From Xylophilus sp. Leaf220 (GTDB lineage: Bacteria; Pseudomonadota; Gammaproteobacteria; Burkholderiales; Burkholderiaceae_C): 64,000 bases of DNA. Under the pieces are notes generated by a model. It had not been told where the DNA came from, did no database searches, and was given only the letters and a program-made list of their open reading frames with translations. Location of the stretch: contig NZ_LMKO01000012.1 of assembly GCF_001421705.1 (NCBI RefSeq), positions 64,547 to 128,546 on the forward strand. The letters run 5' to 3'. This document shows, one piece after another, positions 1-10,352 of the stretch; the first letter of the stretch is position 1, and every line of letters begins with the position of its first letter. The position numbers were made by a program, and so were the translations under genes.

Positions 1-1095
1 CAGGGCACGCTCAAGGGCGCCTACAACTATGCCCGCCAGGGCACGCCGACCACCGCGGCGCTCGAGACGCAGCTCGCGCGGCTGGAGGGCGGCGTGGGCG
101 CGGTGAGCTTTGCGACCGGCATGGCGGCGGTCGCGGCCCTGTTCCTGACCCTGCTGCGCGCCGGCGACCACCTGGTGGCCAGCCGCTTCGTCTTCGGCAA
201 CACCAACAGCGTGCTCGACACCATCGCCGGCCTGGGCGTGGCGGTGAGCCGGGTCGATGCCACCGCGGTCGAGCACGTCGCCGCGGCCCTGCGGCCCGAG
301 ACGCGGATGGTCTTTGTCGAGACCATCGCCAACCCCGGCACGCAGATTCCCGACCTGGAAGCCATCGGTGCGCTCTGCAAGGAGCGCGGCATCCTTTACG
401 TGGTCGACAACACGGTGCTGTCGCCGGCGCTGTTCAAGCCCGCGGTGGTCGGCGCCGGGCTGGTGCTGCATTCGCTCACCAAGACCATCGCCGGCCACGG
501 CAACGCCTTGGGCGGCGCGCTGGTCGATACCGGGCTGTTCGACTGGTCCGCCTACCCCAATATCGCCGCGCCCTACCGCAAGGGCGACGCGCGGCAATGG
601 GGCCTGACCCAGCTGCGCAAGAAAGGGCTGCGCGACATGGGCGCCTCGCTCTCGTCGCAGCACGCCCATGCGATCGCGGTTGGCGCCGAGACGCTCACCC
701 TGCGGCTGAAGCAGGCGAGCGCCACCGCGCTGTCGCTGGCCGGCTTCCTGGAGGCGCATCCGGCGGTGGCACGGGTGCACTACCCGATGCTCGCGTCCCA
801 CCCCCAGCACGCGCTGGCGCGCCGGCTGTTCGGCGCAGGCTCGTGGCTGATGGCCTTCGAGCTGCAGGACGCGGAGGACTGCCTGCCCTTCATCGACCGC
901 CTACAGCTGCCGGTCAAGGCGACCGGCCTGGGCGACACCCGCAGCCTGGTGATCCCGGTGGCCCACACCATCTTCTGGGAAGCGGGCGCCGCGGTGCGGG
1001 CCGACATGGGCATTGCCGACGGCCTGGTGCGGCTGTCGGTGGGGCTGGAAGACGAGGCCGACTTGCGTGCCGACCTGGAGCAGGCCCTGCGATGA
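1..1095 (+). CDS. Cys/Met metabolism PLP-dependent enzyme (5' end cut by window)
   Basis: The reading frame is open from base 1 with no start, so the N-terminus lies outside the window; 364 residues are visible of the usual 390-430. It belongs to the fold-type I Cys/Met metabolism family (cystathionine gamma-synthase, O-acetylhomoserine sulfhydrylase, methionine gamma-lyase). The PLP lysine is in LHSLTKTIAGHGNALGG (visible residue about 161), preceded by the cofactor-binding stretch VVDNTVLSPALF. Family members catalyse gamma-replacement or elimination on homoserine esters or methionine in the cytoplasm; the exact substrate cannot be read from the sequence. Its stop overlaps the start of the next gene by ATGA, so the two are probably translationally coupled, although no functional link is obvious. 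Confidence 0.9.
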   Translation, partial: QGTLKGAYNYARQGTPTTAALETQLARLEGGVGAVSFATGMAAVAALFLTLLRAGDHLVASRFVFGNTNSVLDTIAGLGVAVSRVDATAVEHVAAALRPETRMVFVETIANPGTQIPDLEAIGALCKERGILYVVDNTVLSPALFKPAVVGAGLVLHSLTKTIAGHGNALGGALVDTGLFDWSAYPNIAAPYRKGDARQWGLTQLRKKGLRDMGASLSSQHAHAIAVGAETLTLRLKQASATALSLAGFLEAHPAVARVHYPMLASHPQHALARRLFGAGSWLMAFELQDAEDCLPFIDRLQLPVKATGLGDTRSLVIPVAHTIFWEAGAAVRADMGIADGLVRLSVGLEDEADLRADLEQALR

Positions 1096-2210
1096 TCCGC
1101 GAGGGCGGCGGCGCTGCCTTCTCCGGTGCAGCAGGCCTGCTGCGGGAGTTCCGTCTGCGCCCGCCCGCCGATCCGCAGGAAGACGCCGAGATCCGGCGCC
1201 GCACCCTGCGCGAACTTTGGCCGATCAACCTCGGCATGCAGATCTACGGCGGCCTCAGCCTGGGGCTGACCCACTGGCTCACCAGCACCGAGCTGGCCGA
1301 TACCGCGGTGCTCTCGCCGGTCTACTCGCTGCTGCTGCTGAGCTTCGCCATCACGCTGATGTGGCACGACTGGACGGGTCTGTGCATCGGCCGGTTCCTG
1401 TGCCTCGTGGCGGTGGTGGTGGGCCTGCGCATCAGCATCCAGCAGACGGGCAACCCGTATTTCTGGCCGATCCCGGTGGCTTTGGTGATGGGGCTGACCA
1501 CCGCGATCGCCTACGACCACATGGGCGAGTACACCGCCAGCAACCTGCTGTGCTGGGGCATCCTGTGCGACTGGGGCCTGGTCGACAACGGCCACCCCGA
1601 GCAGGCGTCGCGCATCGCGCTGTTGATGGTGTCGGGCATCGTCCTCGGCATCGCGGTGAACATGCTGCTGACGCTGTCGCGGCGCCGTGCGCACCGGCTC
1701 AACCTGCACATGGCACGGATGGCCCACCGCGATTTCCTGACCGGCATCCGCAACCGGCGCAGCTTTCTCGAGGTGGTGGAGGCCGACCTGAAGGCCCGGC
1801 CCGACGTGCACCGCTACTGCCTGATGCTGGACGTGGACAACTTCAAAAAGATCAACGACGACTTCGGCCATGCGGTCGGGGACGGGGTGCTGGTCGACAT
1901 CGCCGGAACCATCCGCCGCGTGGCCGGCGACCAGCACCACGGCCGCCTGGGCGGAGAGGAGTTCGGAATCATCGTGGCCGGACTGCAGTACGACGAGGTC
2001 CGTGCGTTCGCGGCCCGCATGGTCGCCGAGATCGCCGCGATGTCGGTGCGCGGCCGGCCGCTGTCGGTCAGCATCGGCCTGGCCCGTTGCGCCGCGGGCA
2101 TCGCCCTGGCCCAGACGATGCAGCGCGCCGACCGCGCCCTGTACCAGGCGAAGACCGCCGGCAAGAACCGCTACGTGGCCGAAGCGCCGCCGTTGGGGCT
2201 GGTGGTCTAG
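1092..2210 (+). CDS. Membrane-anchored diguanylate cyclase (GGDEF)
   Basis: 372 residues from the ATG that overlaps the upstream stop (ATGA). The N-terminal half (about 45-195) is a hydrophobic sensor with five or so predicted membrane segments, followed by a C-terminal GGDEF domain (about 205-365). The active-site motif is intact as GGEEF (residues 287-291), and the upstream LDVDNFKKINDDFGH carries the usual metal-binding Asp and substrate-binding Asn, so it should make cyclic di-GMP from two GTP. The product-inhibition I-site (RxxD five residues before GGEEF) is not conserved: Ala and Gln stand where Arg and Asp are expected. No EAL domain is present. The input signal is unknown. Confidence 0.92.
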   Translation: MIREGGGAAFSGAAGLLREFRLRPPADPQEDAEIRRRTLRELWPINLGMQIYGGLSLGLTHWLTSTELADTAVLSPVYSLLLLSFAITLMWHDWTGLCIGRFLCLVAVVVGLRISIQQTGNPYFWPIPVALVMGLTTAIAYDHMGEYTASNLLCWGILCDWGLVDNGHPEQASRIALLMVSGIVLGIAVNMLLTLSRRRAHRLNLHMARMAHRDFLTGIRNRRSFLEVVEADLKARPDVHRYCLMLDVDNFKKINDDFGHAVGDGVLVDIAGTIRRVAGDQHHGRLGGEEFGIIVAGLQYDEVRAFAARMVAEIAAMSVRGRPLSVSIGLARCAAGIALAQTMQRADRALYQAKTAGKNRYVAEAPPLGLVV

Positions 2211-2237
2211 GGCGTCCGGACCGCCCACTAGGCCGCC

Positions 2238-2447
2238 TCAGCGCGACCAGCGCTTGGCGGCCTTCTGCTCCAGGGTGATCTCCACGGCTTTCTGCACCGC
2301 CGGCTGGCCGGTCTGCGGGTCGATGTCGACCATGTCCTCCAGCGCCAGGTCTTTCACCTCGCCGCCGGTCTTGTTCTCGAGGTCTTCCAAAACGGCGCCG
2401 ATGGCTTTTTCTGCCTCGGCGACGGCAGCGGGGGTAGGGGTGGTCAT
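2238..2447 (-). CDS. Small conserved-looking hypothetical protein (69 aa)
   Basis: The frame is open much further upstream, but MTTPTPAAVAEAEKAIG at 2447 gives a compact acidic 69-residue protein; the upstream extension is Arg-rich and reads like non-coding DNA. Residues 8-35 are Ala/Glu-rich and probably helical; the C-terminus is basic (KAAKRWSR). There are no cysteines, signal peptide or membrane segment. It converges with the diguanylate cyclase 27 bases away. I do not recognise a family. Its codon use matches a real high-GC gene, but its shortness leaves doubt. Confidence 0.55.
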   Translation of the reverse strand: MTTPTPAAVAEAEKAIGAVLEDLENKTGGEVKDLALEDMVDIDPQTGQPAVQKAVEITLEQKAAKRWSR

Positions 2448-2607
2448 GCGGGGTCCCGGCGGGATGGTGATGGGTCGATTGTCCGTTCGCCGCCGACGCA
2501 CGGCGTGTCGGCCGGTCGGTGTGTCCGCCTGTCGGTCGGCTTCTTTCCGTCGCCTGCCGGATGAGGGGCCGAATGCGCTTCTGGCCGGCATTACGCGCCG
2601 ACCTTGT

Positions 2608-2624
2608 GCTATCGAAGTCGTAGC
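2608..2624 (+). repeat. Dispersed repeat copy R1 (head only)
   Basis: GCTATCGAAGTCGTAGC, a 17-nt copy of the head seen ten times in this window. No clear GC-rich hairpin follows it. It begins one base beyond the codA stop codon. Confidence 0.5.
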
Positions 2625-2625
2625 A

Positions 2626-3912
2626 TCAGCGGCCGCCGGGCCGGTGCAGCCTGTCGACCCGGGACGGTCGGCCCGGCAGGTGGAGCGCGGCCGTGGCCGG
2701 CGGGTTCTCGGCCAGCAGCCGGCCACGGCGGAACACCTTGAGGCGGGTCGCGCGCAGGCGCAGGGCCTCGACCGGGTCGCGGGCCTGCAGCAACACGAAG
2801 TCGGCGTGGCAGCCCGGGACCAGGCCGTACCCCTCCAGCCCCATGATCCGGGCCGGGGTGGTGGTGACCGCCTCGAAGCACTGGCGCATCGCCGCCTGGC
2901 TGGTCATCTGCGCCACGTGCAGGCCCATGTGGGCCACGTCCAACATGTCGGCCGAGCCCAGGCTGTACCAGGGATCCATGCAGCAATCCTGGCCGAAGGC
3001 GACCGGCACGCCGTGGGCCAGCAGCTCGGGGACCCGGGTCATGCCGCGGCGCTTGGGGTAGGTGTCGTGCCGGCCCTGCAGCGTGATGTTGATCAGCGGG
3101 TTGGCGATCACGTTCACGCCGCTCTCGGCCAGCAGGGGCAGCAGCTTGCTGACGTAGTAGTTGTCCATCGAATGCATCGAGGTGCAGTGCGATCCGGTCA
3201 CCCGGCCCTGCAGGCCGAGCCGCAGCGCCTCGGCGGCCAGCGTCTCGATATGGCGCGACAGCGGGTCGTCGGTCTCGTCGCAGTGCATGTCGACCGGCAG
3301 GCCCCGCTCGGCCGCCAGCTCGCAGAGCAGGCGCACGCTCTCGGCACCGGCCGCCATCGTCCGCTCGAAATGCGGGATGCCGCCGACCACCTGCACCCCC
3401 ATGTCGAGCGCCCGCTTCAGGCTGCGCAGGCCGCCCGGGGTGCGCAGCACGCCGTCCTGCGGAAACGCGACCAGCTGCAGATCCAGGTAGGGCGCCACCC
3501 GCTTCTGCACGTCGAGCAGCGCCGCGACCGTGACCAGCCGCGGGTCGCTGGTGTCGACATGGCTGCGGATCGCCAGCAGCCCCCGCGACACCGCCCAATC
3601 GCAGTAGGCCAGGGCACGCTCCACCAGCGCCTCGTGTGTCAGCTGGGGCTTCAGCTCGCCCCACAGCGCGATGCCTTCGAGCAGCGTGCCGCTGGCATTG
3701 ACGCGGGGCAGGCCGTAGCTCAGCGTCGCATCCAGGTGGAAATGCGCATCCACGAAGGGCGGGCTGACCAGCTGGCCCTGCGCGTCGAGGGTTTCGGCGG
3801 CGTCCGCCTGCAGGCCGGCTGCGACGTCGACGATGCGCCCGTCGCGCACCGCGATCGACATGTCGGTGCGGCCGTCGGGCAGGGTGGCGTGGGTGACGAG
3901 CAGTTGGAGCAT
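2626..3912 (-). CDS. codA: Cytosine deaminase
   Basis: 428 residues, close to the 427 of E. coli CodA, starting at the ATG that begins MLQLLVTHATLPDGRTD. It is an amidohydrolase-superfamily TIM barrel that converts cytosine to uracil plus ammonia. Metal and catalytic positions of the family are visible: DAHFHLDAT (HxH), MHCDETDD (third His ligand and catalytic Glu), SHCTSM, and FGQD followed by MDPWYSLGS (Asp ligand). The C-terminal PGCHADFVLL strand is typical of the family. It lies downstream of a purine/nucleoside-type importer and upp, which would convert the uracil to UMP, so the neighbourhood reads as nucleobase salvage. Other CodA-like deaminases (for example isoguanine-specific) share these motifs, so substrate preference is inferred. 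Confidence 0.9.
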   Translation of the reverse strand: MLQLLVTHATLPDGRTDMSIAVRDGRIVDVAAGLQADAAETLDAQGQLVSPPFVDAHFHLDATLSYGLPRVNASGTLLEGIALWGELKPQLTHEALVERALAYCDWAVSRGLLAIRSHVDTSDPRLVTVAALLDVQKRVAPYLDLQLVAFPQDGVLRTPGGLRSLKRALDMGVQVVGGIPHFERTMAAGAESVRLLCELAAERGLPVDMHCDETDDPLSRHIETLAAEALRLGLQGRVTGSHCTSMHSMDNYYVSKLLPLLAESGVNVIANPLINITLQGRHDTYPKRRGMTRVPELLAHGVPVAFGQDCCMDPWYSLGSADMLDVAHMGLHVAQMTSQAAMRQCFEAVTTTPARIMGLEGYGLVPGCHADFVLLQARDPVEALRLRATRLKVFRRGRLLAENPPATAALHLPGRPSRVDRLHRPGGR

Positions 3913-4293
3913 GGGTGAGGACTTTAAGTGGCTGGGGACCTGGCGCCAGTACGGGCGGTCGGCACAGGGCTGGGCGAAGGCCGATGCTGCGACCGCTCTG
4001 GCAAGCGGCCTGCAAGCGGCGGTACGCGCGACCGAGGGGGACGGTTGACCGTGCCCCTTCGCGCCGTTGTCGTAGTGGTTGTAGGACAACACCGCGATAA
4101 ACATGAACGTCAGATGAAAAGTATGTGGAGAATGTTTGAATGGGTTTCCAGGTGATGGGTTGTGTACCGCGGTTCGTCCTCGCCGCTACCGGCCTTTCGG
4201 TCATCGCAGACGCTGCCTCCCGGCCCAGCAATGTCTGCAGAAATGGCCATTTCCATACGTGCAAGCTATACGGGAAACCATGGGGAGTGTGAA
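3913..4293. other. Divergent intergenic region between codA and a small orphan gene
   Basis: No gene is seen in these 381 bases. The right half (about 4080-4290) is clearly less GC-rich than its surroundings. A hairpin-forming stretch at 4036-4057 (GGGGGACGGT, loop TG, ACCGTGCCCC; one mismatch) lies in the codA upstream region, and a small inverted repeat GTTGT-AGG-ACAAC lies at about 4079-4091. These could be promoter or operator elements for codA, but nothing identifies a regulator. Confidence 0.4.
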
Positions 4294-4566
4294 ATGAGGG
4301 ACGAATTACGGCATATCGCCTTGAGCGTCAGCGAACCGCGACCGGGCGTGTTCTGCTGGGTCATGCTGGAAGATGCCGGCGGTACCGGCGCCTGGACCGA
4401 GATCGAGAAGTCCGACATCTGCTACTCCAGCTACCTGGGCGCGTTGGGTGGCGGCGTGTTCGAACTGGACCTGATGGGCATCGGATCGCGCGGCCCGCGC
4501 ACGTCGATGTCGCAGGGGCCGGAGGCGGGGCCCCTGCGCGACGCGGGCTGGGGCGTTCCCCAGTAG
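4294..4566 (+). CDS. Hypothetical protein (90 aa)
   Basis: The ATG at 4294 is preceded by a GGGGAG ribosome-binding site eight bases upstream, which fixes the start; an earlier in-frame GTG would add 44 residues encoded in the low-GC spacer. The protein is soluble-looking, with two cysteines (Cys20, Cys42) and a Gly-rich C-terminus ending GWGVPQ. I recognise no family. It is the only plus-strand gene between codA and the ABC importer and so interrupts the salvage cluster. The first half reads like a compact beta-rich domain (VFCWVMLED, YSSYLGALG). Confidence 0.6.
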   Translation: MRDELRHIALSVSEPRPGVFCWVMLEDAGGTGAWTEIEKSDICYSSYLGALGGGVFELDLMGIGSRGPRTSMSQGPEAGPLRDAGWGVPQ

Positions 4567-4678
4567 AAGAGCGCCGCCCGCATTCCGACCGGTTGGCCCG
4601 GTGCGGCCGACCGCCCGGTCCCCCTGGCCGGGGGCGCACGCCCCGCTGCGAACCGTGCCGACGACCATGTCGATCCCG

Positions 4679-5605
4679 TCACCGCTCGCCCCGGCGATAC
4701 GGCCGCATCAGGGCCTGCGGATACGCCGCCTTCCGCGCCACCAGCACCAGCGCCAGGATCGACAGCAGGTAGGGCAGCATCAGGTACAGCTGGTACGGCA
4801 CCACCGTCTCCCCGCCCGCCTGTTGCAGCCGCAGCTGCAGCGCATCGAAGAAGGCGAACAGCAGTGCCCCCAGCAAGGCCTTGCCCGGCCGCCACGAGGC
4901 GAACACCACCAGCGCCACGCACACCCAGCCCCGCCCGTTGACCATGTTGAAGAAGAAGGCGTTGAACGCCGACAGCGTCAGGAACGACCCCGCTACGCCC
5001 ATCAGCGCCGAGCCCGCCACGACCGCGCCGGTGCGCACCGGCGCCACCGGCACGCCCTGGCTCTCGGCGGCCTGCGGGTTCTCGCCCACCATCCGCACCG
5101 CCAGGCCGAGCGGCGTGCGGTAGAGCACCCAGGCCAGGGCCGGTACCAGCAGCAGGGCGGCCAGGGTCGGTGCGGTGGAGGCCGACAGCACTGGCAGGCC
5201 CCCCAGGTCCAGCGGCGCGAAGGGCATGACCGTCGGCGGCGTGTTCACCTTGGGGAACGACACCCGGTAGCCGTAGTAGCTGAGCGAGGTCGCCAGCAGG
5301 GTGATGCCCAGTCCGCACACATGCTGCGACAGCGCCAACCCCACGGTGAGGGCCGCATGCAGCAATCCGAAGGCCGCTCCGACCAGCGCCGCCACCGCCA
5401 CGCCGCCCCAGAGCGGCAATCCCTGGTACACCGCCAGCCAACCGGCGAACGCGCCGGCGACCATGATCCCTTCGATGCCCAGGTGGAGCACGCCGGCGCG
5501 CTCGCAGAGCAGCACGCCCAGCGTGCCGAACACCAGCGGCGTAGCGATGCGCAGCACCGCCGTCCAGAACGCGGCGGTGCCGAGGATGTCGAGGAGCTCG
5601 GTCAT
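4679..5605 (-). CDS. Nucleoside/purine-type ABC transporter permease (second permease)
   Basis: 308 residues with about eight to nine hydrophobic segments and the signature of the BPD_transp_2 permease family used by sugar and nucleoside importers: LCERAGVLHLGIEGIMVAGA near residue 32-51, and VRMVGENPQAAESQGV around residue 170. This is the shorter, second permease of BMP-family importers (NupQ/YufQ-like). It pairs with the 353-residue permease encoded just upstream and the double ATPase before it. The 112-bp gap to the first permease holds repeat copy R2. Expected role: inner-membrane channel for nucleosides, purines or related bases. Confidence 0.88.
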   Translation of the reverse strand: MTELLDILGTAAFWTAVLRIATPLVFGTLGVLLCERAGVLHLGIEGIMVAGAFAGWLAVYQGLPLWGGVAVAALVGAAFGLLHAALTVGLALSQHVCGLGITLLATSLSYYGYRVSFPKVNTPPTVMPFAPLDLGGLPVLSASTAPTLAALLLVPALAWVLYRTPLGLAVRMVGENPQAAESQGVPVAPVRTGAVVAGSALMGVAGSFLTLSAFNAFFFNMVNGRGWVCVALVVFASWRPGKALLGALLFAFFDALQLRLQQAGGETVVPYQLYLMLPYLLSILALVLVARKAAYPQALMRPYRRGER

Positions 5606-5646
5606 GGCAAGGCGGCACCGGAGGCGCCGTGGTGCAGCAAGGCTGT

Positions 5647-5688
5647 GCTACGAAAAAAATAGCTGCAGGCCGGCGCGGGACGCCGGCC
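5647..5688 (+). repeat. Dispersed repeat copy R2 (head plus hairpin)
   Basis: Head GCTACGAAAAAAATAGC at 5647-5663, followed by stem GGCCGGCG (5668-5675), loop of five, stem CGCCGGCC (5681-5688). It sits between two permease genes of the same operon, so if it terminates or processes RNA it would act inside the transcript. Confidence 0.75.
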
Positions 5689-5717
5689 CGGGCCCTGGAT
5701 GGCTCGCAAAAAGCCGC

Positions 5718-6775
5718 TCATCGCCAGCGCACCCGGTACTGCGCACCGAGCGAGGCCACCAGCACCGACAGCAGCGATGCGCTGACGATCACGTCGGCGA
5801 TGTAGGTCGGCACGCCCACCGCGCGGCTCATGCTGTCGGCGCCCACCTGCACGCCCGCGACGAACACCGCGGCCGCCACCACCCCCAGCGGATGCAGCGC
5901 GGCCAGCATCGCGATCACGATGCCGGTGTAGCCGTAGCCGGGCGACATGTCGAGGGTGACGTAGCCGGTGCGGCCCGCCACCTCCACCGCCCCGGCCAAG
6001 CCTGCCAGCGCGCCCGACAGCATCGCCACAAGCACCACGGTGCGGGTGACCGGTACGCCCGCGAAGCCAGCCGCCCGCGGATTGGCGCCCAGCGCCCGGA
6101 TGCCGAAGCCCGCCACCGAACGCTGCAGCAGCAGCCACAGCGCCACCGCCAGTCCGCAGGCGATGAGCAGGCCGGTGTGCACCCGGTTCTGCGGCACCAG
6201 CTTCGACAGCTCCACCTGCTCCTGCAGCGCCACGCTCTGCGGCCATCCGAGGGCGGTCGGGTCCTTCATCGGTCCGTCGAGCAGGGCCGACACCGCCAGC
6301 AGCGCGACGAAGTTCAGCAGCAGCGTCGTGACCACCTCGTCCACGCCCAGGTGGCGTTTCAGCAGCGCTGGCCCCAGCAGCAGCAGGGCGCCGGCCAGCG
6401 CCGCTGCGGCCAGCATGGTCGGCAACAGCAGCCACGCCGGCCACTCCAGCCCGGTGCCGCCGTGCAGGCCGCCCACTGCCACCGCGGCCAGGGCGCCGGC
6501 GTACAGCTGGCCCTCGGCCCCGATGTTGAACAGCCGGGCGCGGAACGCCACCGCCGCGGCCAGGCCGGTGAGGATCAGCGGGACCGCCCGGGTCAGCGTC
6601 TCGCTCCAGGCGAACACCGAGCCGAAGCCGCCCTGCAGCAGCAGCGCGTAGGTGCGTCCGACCGGCGCGCCGGCCCAGCGCACCAGCAGCGTGCCGACCA
6701 GCAGGGTGAAGCCGATGGCGGCGACCGAGGCGATGCCGAGTGCCAGCGGCGACGCGCGGTGGCGTTTTTCCAGCC

Positions 6776-6779
<4 letters not shown>
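5718..6779 (-). CDS. Nucleoside/purine-type ABC transporter permease (first permease)
   Basis: 353 residues, about ten hydrophobic segments, BPD_transp_2 family. Typical motifs are FRARLFNIGAEGQLYAGAL (around residue 85-103), LGVDEVVTTLLLNFVA, and IRALGANPRAAGFAGV. The start ATG overlaps the stop of the ATPase gene by ATGA, showing translational coupling. It is the longer permease (NupP/YufP-like) of a BMP-family importer. Together with the neighbouring 308-residue permease it should form the membrane pore through which the receptor-bound nucleoside or base enters the cytoplasm. Confidence 0.9.
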
Positions 6780-8404
<1,625 letters not shown>

Positions 8405-8409
8405 CCCGC

Positions 8410-9417
8410 TCACTTCGCGGTGGACTTGGGCTGGCTGTCGTCCACCTTCACGGCGAACCTGCCGGCCAGGATGTCGGCCTCCCGGGCCCGCACCTTGGCC
8501 ACGATGTCGGCCGGGATCTTCTTCTCGAAGGTGCCGAACGGCGCGAGCGACGCACCCTTGTGCTGCATCGTCGAATACGGGCCGTAGTCCTCGGCCTTGT
8601 ACGTGCCCGCCTTGACCAGGGCGATGGCGCGGTCGACCGACGGCTCCATGTGCCACAGGGCCGACGCGACCACCGTGTCGGGGTACTGCGCCTGGGTGTC
8701 GATGACGTTGCCGATGGCCAGCTTGCCGCGCTCCTTGGCGGCGTCGCTCACGCCGAAGCGCTCCGCATAGAGCACGTCGGCGCCCTTGTCGATCATCGCG
8801 AAGGTGGCTTCCTTGGCCTTGGGCGGATCGAACCAGCTGTTGATGAAGCTGATGCTGAACTCGACCTTCGGGTTGGTCTCCTTCGCGCCGGCCATGAACG
8901 CCTGCATCAGCCGGTTGACCTCGGGGATCGGAAAGCCGCCGACCATGCCGATGCGGTTGCTCTTGGTCATGCCGCCGGCGACCATGCCGCTCAGGTAGGC
9001 GGGCTCCTGGATGTAGTTGTCGAACACCGAGAAGTTGGGGGCCGCCGGCTTGCCCGACGAGCCCATGACGAAGGCCGTCTTGGGGAAGTCCTTGGCCACC
9101 TTGCGGGCCGCGGCCTCCACCCCGAACACCTCGCCGAAGACCAGCTGGTTGCCGCCGGTAGCGTACTCGCGCATCACTCGCTCGTAGTCGGCGTTGGCAA
9201 CGTTCTCGCTGGATTTGTATTCGATCTCGCCGCGGGCCTCGGCCGCCTTCAGCGCCTTGTGGATCCGGCTGACCCACTGCTGTTCGTACGGCACGGTGTA
9301 GATCGCGGCCACCTTGAGCCTGGCTGCACCCTGTGCGAGCGAGAGGCCCGGCACTGCGGCCGCGAGGACGGCGGCCACGGCGGCGGCGTGGTGGAGGAAA
9401 CGGCGGCGGTCGGTCAT
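8410..9417 (-). CDS. BMP-family substrate-binding protein of the nucleoside/purine importer
   Basis: 335 residues. The N-terminus has a twin-arginine-like RRRFL followed by a hydrophobic stretch ending in LSLAQG, so the mature protein is periplasmic. Features of the basic membrane protein/PnrA-like family (PF02608) are clear: VAAIYTVPYEQQWVSRIHKA, VFGEVFGVEAAARKVAKDFP, NYIQEPAYLSGMVAGGMTK and GMVGGFPIPEVNRLM. Members bind nucleosides or purines. It is the first gene of the importer, 78 bp downstream of upp, and the likely specificity determinant. The ligand (nucleoside, uracil, cytosine or purine) is inferred only from neighbours. Confidence 0.9.
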   Translation of the reverse strand: MTDRRRFLHHAAAVAAVLAAAVPGLSLAQGAARLKVAAIYTVPYEQQWVSRIHKALKAAEARGEIEYKSSENVANADYERVMREYATGGNQLVFGEVFGVEAAARKVAKDFPKTAFVMGSSGKPAAPNFSVFDNYIQEPAYLSGMVAGGMTKSNRIGMVGGFPIPEVNRLMQAFMAGAKETNPKVEFSISFINSWFDPPKAKEATFAMIDKGADVLYAERFGVSDAAKERGKLAIGNVIDTQAQYPDTVVASALWHMEPSVDRAIALVKAGTYKAEDYGPYSTMQHKGASLAPFGTFEKKIPADIVAKVRAREADILAGRFAVKVDDSQPKSTAK

Positions 9418-9447
9418 CGGCGGGGCTCCTGTCGCAAACCTGCGTTT

Positions 9448-9494
9448 GCTATCGAAAGCAGAGCTGCCGGCCGTCGACCATCGACGGCTGCGGC
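9448..9494 (+). repeat. Dispersed repeat copy R3 (variant head plus hairpin)
   Basis: Head-like GCTATCGAAAGCAGAGC (9448-9464), then an inverted repeat centred on CCA with arms GCCGTCGA and TCGACGGC inside a longer CCGG-rich stem. It lies directly after the upp stop, between upp and the receptor gene. Confidence 0.6.
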
Positions 9495-9495
9495 C

Positions 9496-10137
9496 CTACT
9501 TGGTTCCAAAAATACGGTCGCCCGCGTCGCCCAGGCCCGGCAGGATGTAGCCGTGGCTGTCGAGCTGGCGGTCGACCGCAGCGGTGTAGATCGGCACGTC
9601 GGGATGGGCGGCCTGCATCGCGGCCACGCCTTCGGGGCAGGTGAGCAGGCAGACGAACTTGATCGACTTGGGGTTGAGCTTCTTCAACCGGTCGATGGCG
9701 AGGATGGCCGAGTTGCCGGTGGCGAGCATCGGGTCGACCACGATCAGGTCGCGCTCCTCGGTCTCGGCGGGCATCTTGAAGTAGTACTCGACCGGCTGCA
9801 GCGTGTCGGGATCGCGGTACATGCCGATGTGGCCGACGCGGGCGCCGGGCACGACCGCCATCATCCCGTCGAGGATGCCGGTGCCGGCCCGCAGGATCGA
9901 GACGAGCACCAGCTTCTTGCCGTCGATCATCGGCGCCAGCATGGTCTCCATCGGCGTCTCGATCTCGACGTCCTGCAGGGCCATGTCGCGGGTCACCTCG
10001 TAGGCCATCAGCGTGCTTACCTCGCCCACCAGCCGGCGAAAGCCGTTGGTGCTGGTGTCCTTCTTGCGCATCAGGGTCAGCTTGTGCTGCACCAGCGGAT
10101 GCGAGATGACGTGGAGGTTGGGCGATGTGGTGGGCAT
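9496..10137 (-). CDS. upp: Uracil phosphoribosyltransferase
   Basis: 213 residues, the usual size. It makes UMP from uracil and PRPP in the cytoplasm. The PRPP loop is [11 protein letters not shown], and the uracil-binding C-terminus reads [17 protein letters not shown]; the conserved [12 protein letters not shown] and [13 protein letters not shown] are also present. It starts at the ATG of [14 protein letters not shown]. Downstream on the same strand are the BMP importer and, further on, codA, giving a route from external cytosine or nucleosides to UMP. Its 5' region contains two perfect hairpins (10191-10218 and 10244-10267). Confidence 0.97.
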   Translation of the reverse strand: MPTTSPNLHVISHPLVQHKLTLMRKKDTSTNGFRRLVGEVSTLMAYEVTRDMALQDVEIETPMETMLAPMIDGKKLVLVSILRAGTGILDGMMAVVPGARVGHIGMYRDPDTLQPVEYYFKMPAETEERDLIVVDPMLATGNSAILAIDRLKKLNPKSIKFVCLLTCPEGVAAMQAAHPDVPIYTAAVDRQLDSHGYILPGLGDAGDRIFGTK

Positions 10138-10190
10138 GGGGTGTGTCCTTGTGGGATGCGGGGCGGGGGAGGGTAGTGCCGGGTCGGCCG

Positions 10191-10218
10191 CCGCACCAGA
10201 CAAGGGCGTCTGGTGCGG
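10191..10218 (-). promoter_or_regulatory. Perfect 11-bp hairpin in the upp leader
   Basis: CCGCACCAGAC and GTCTGGTGCGG flank a six-base loop, 54 bases upstream of the upp start codon. No T-run follows, so it is not a simple terminator. It may be an RNA structure in the upp leader or a protein-binding palindrome. Confidence 0.45.
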
Positions 10219-10243
10219 GATGACGCAAGCGGCATGCCAGAGT

Positions 10244-10267
10244 GGACCGTTTGGTCGGAAACGGTCC
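10244..10267 (-). promoter_or_regulatory. Perfect 9-bp inverted repeat upstream of upp
   Basis: GGACCGTTT and AAACGGTCC are separated by six bases. The left part also holds a shorter palindrome, GACC-GTTT-GGTC, which resembles the core of the RutR pyrimidine-regulator site as I remember it (GACC-A-NN-T-GGTC, one difference). Whether this is an operator or an mRNA hairpin is open. Confidence 0.4.
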
Positions 10268-10315
10268 GGAAATTCGGGGCGGCGCAGGATAGCACGGGGG
10301 TGCGCGCCGCCCGGA

Positions 10316-10352
10316 CGCGAAAAAGGCCGGCGACCTTTTCGGGTCGCCGGCC
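10316..10352 (-). terminator. Rho-independent terminator after paoC
   Basis: Stem GGCCGGCGACC (10325-10335), six-base loop, stem GGTCGCCGGCC (10342-10352). Reading the minus strand, the stem is followed by TTTTTCG. It lies 36 bases beyond the paoC stop and closes the pao operon before upp. Confidence 0.85.

Noticed and set aside
3913-4293. Riboswitch upstream of codA
   Set aside because: One imperfect hairpin is present, but no known aptamer core (purine, preQ1, PRPP or similar) could be recognised.
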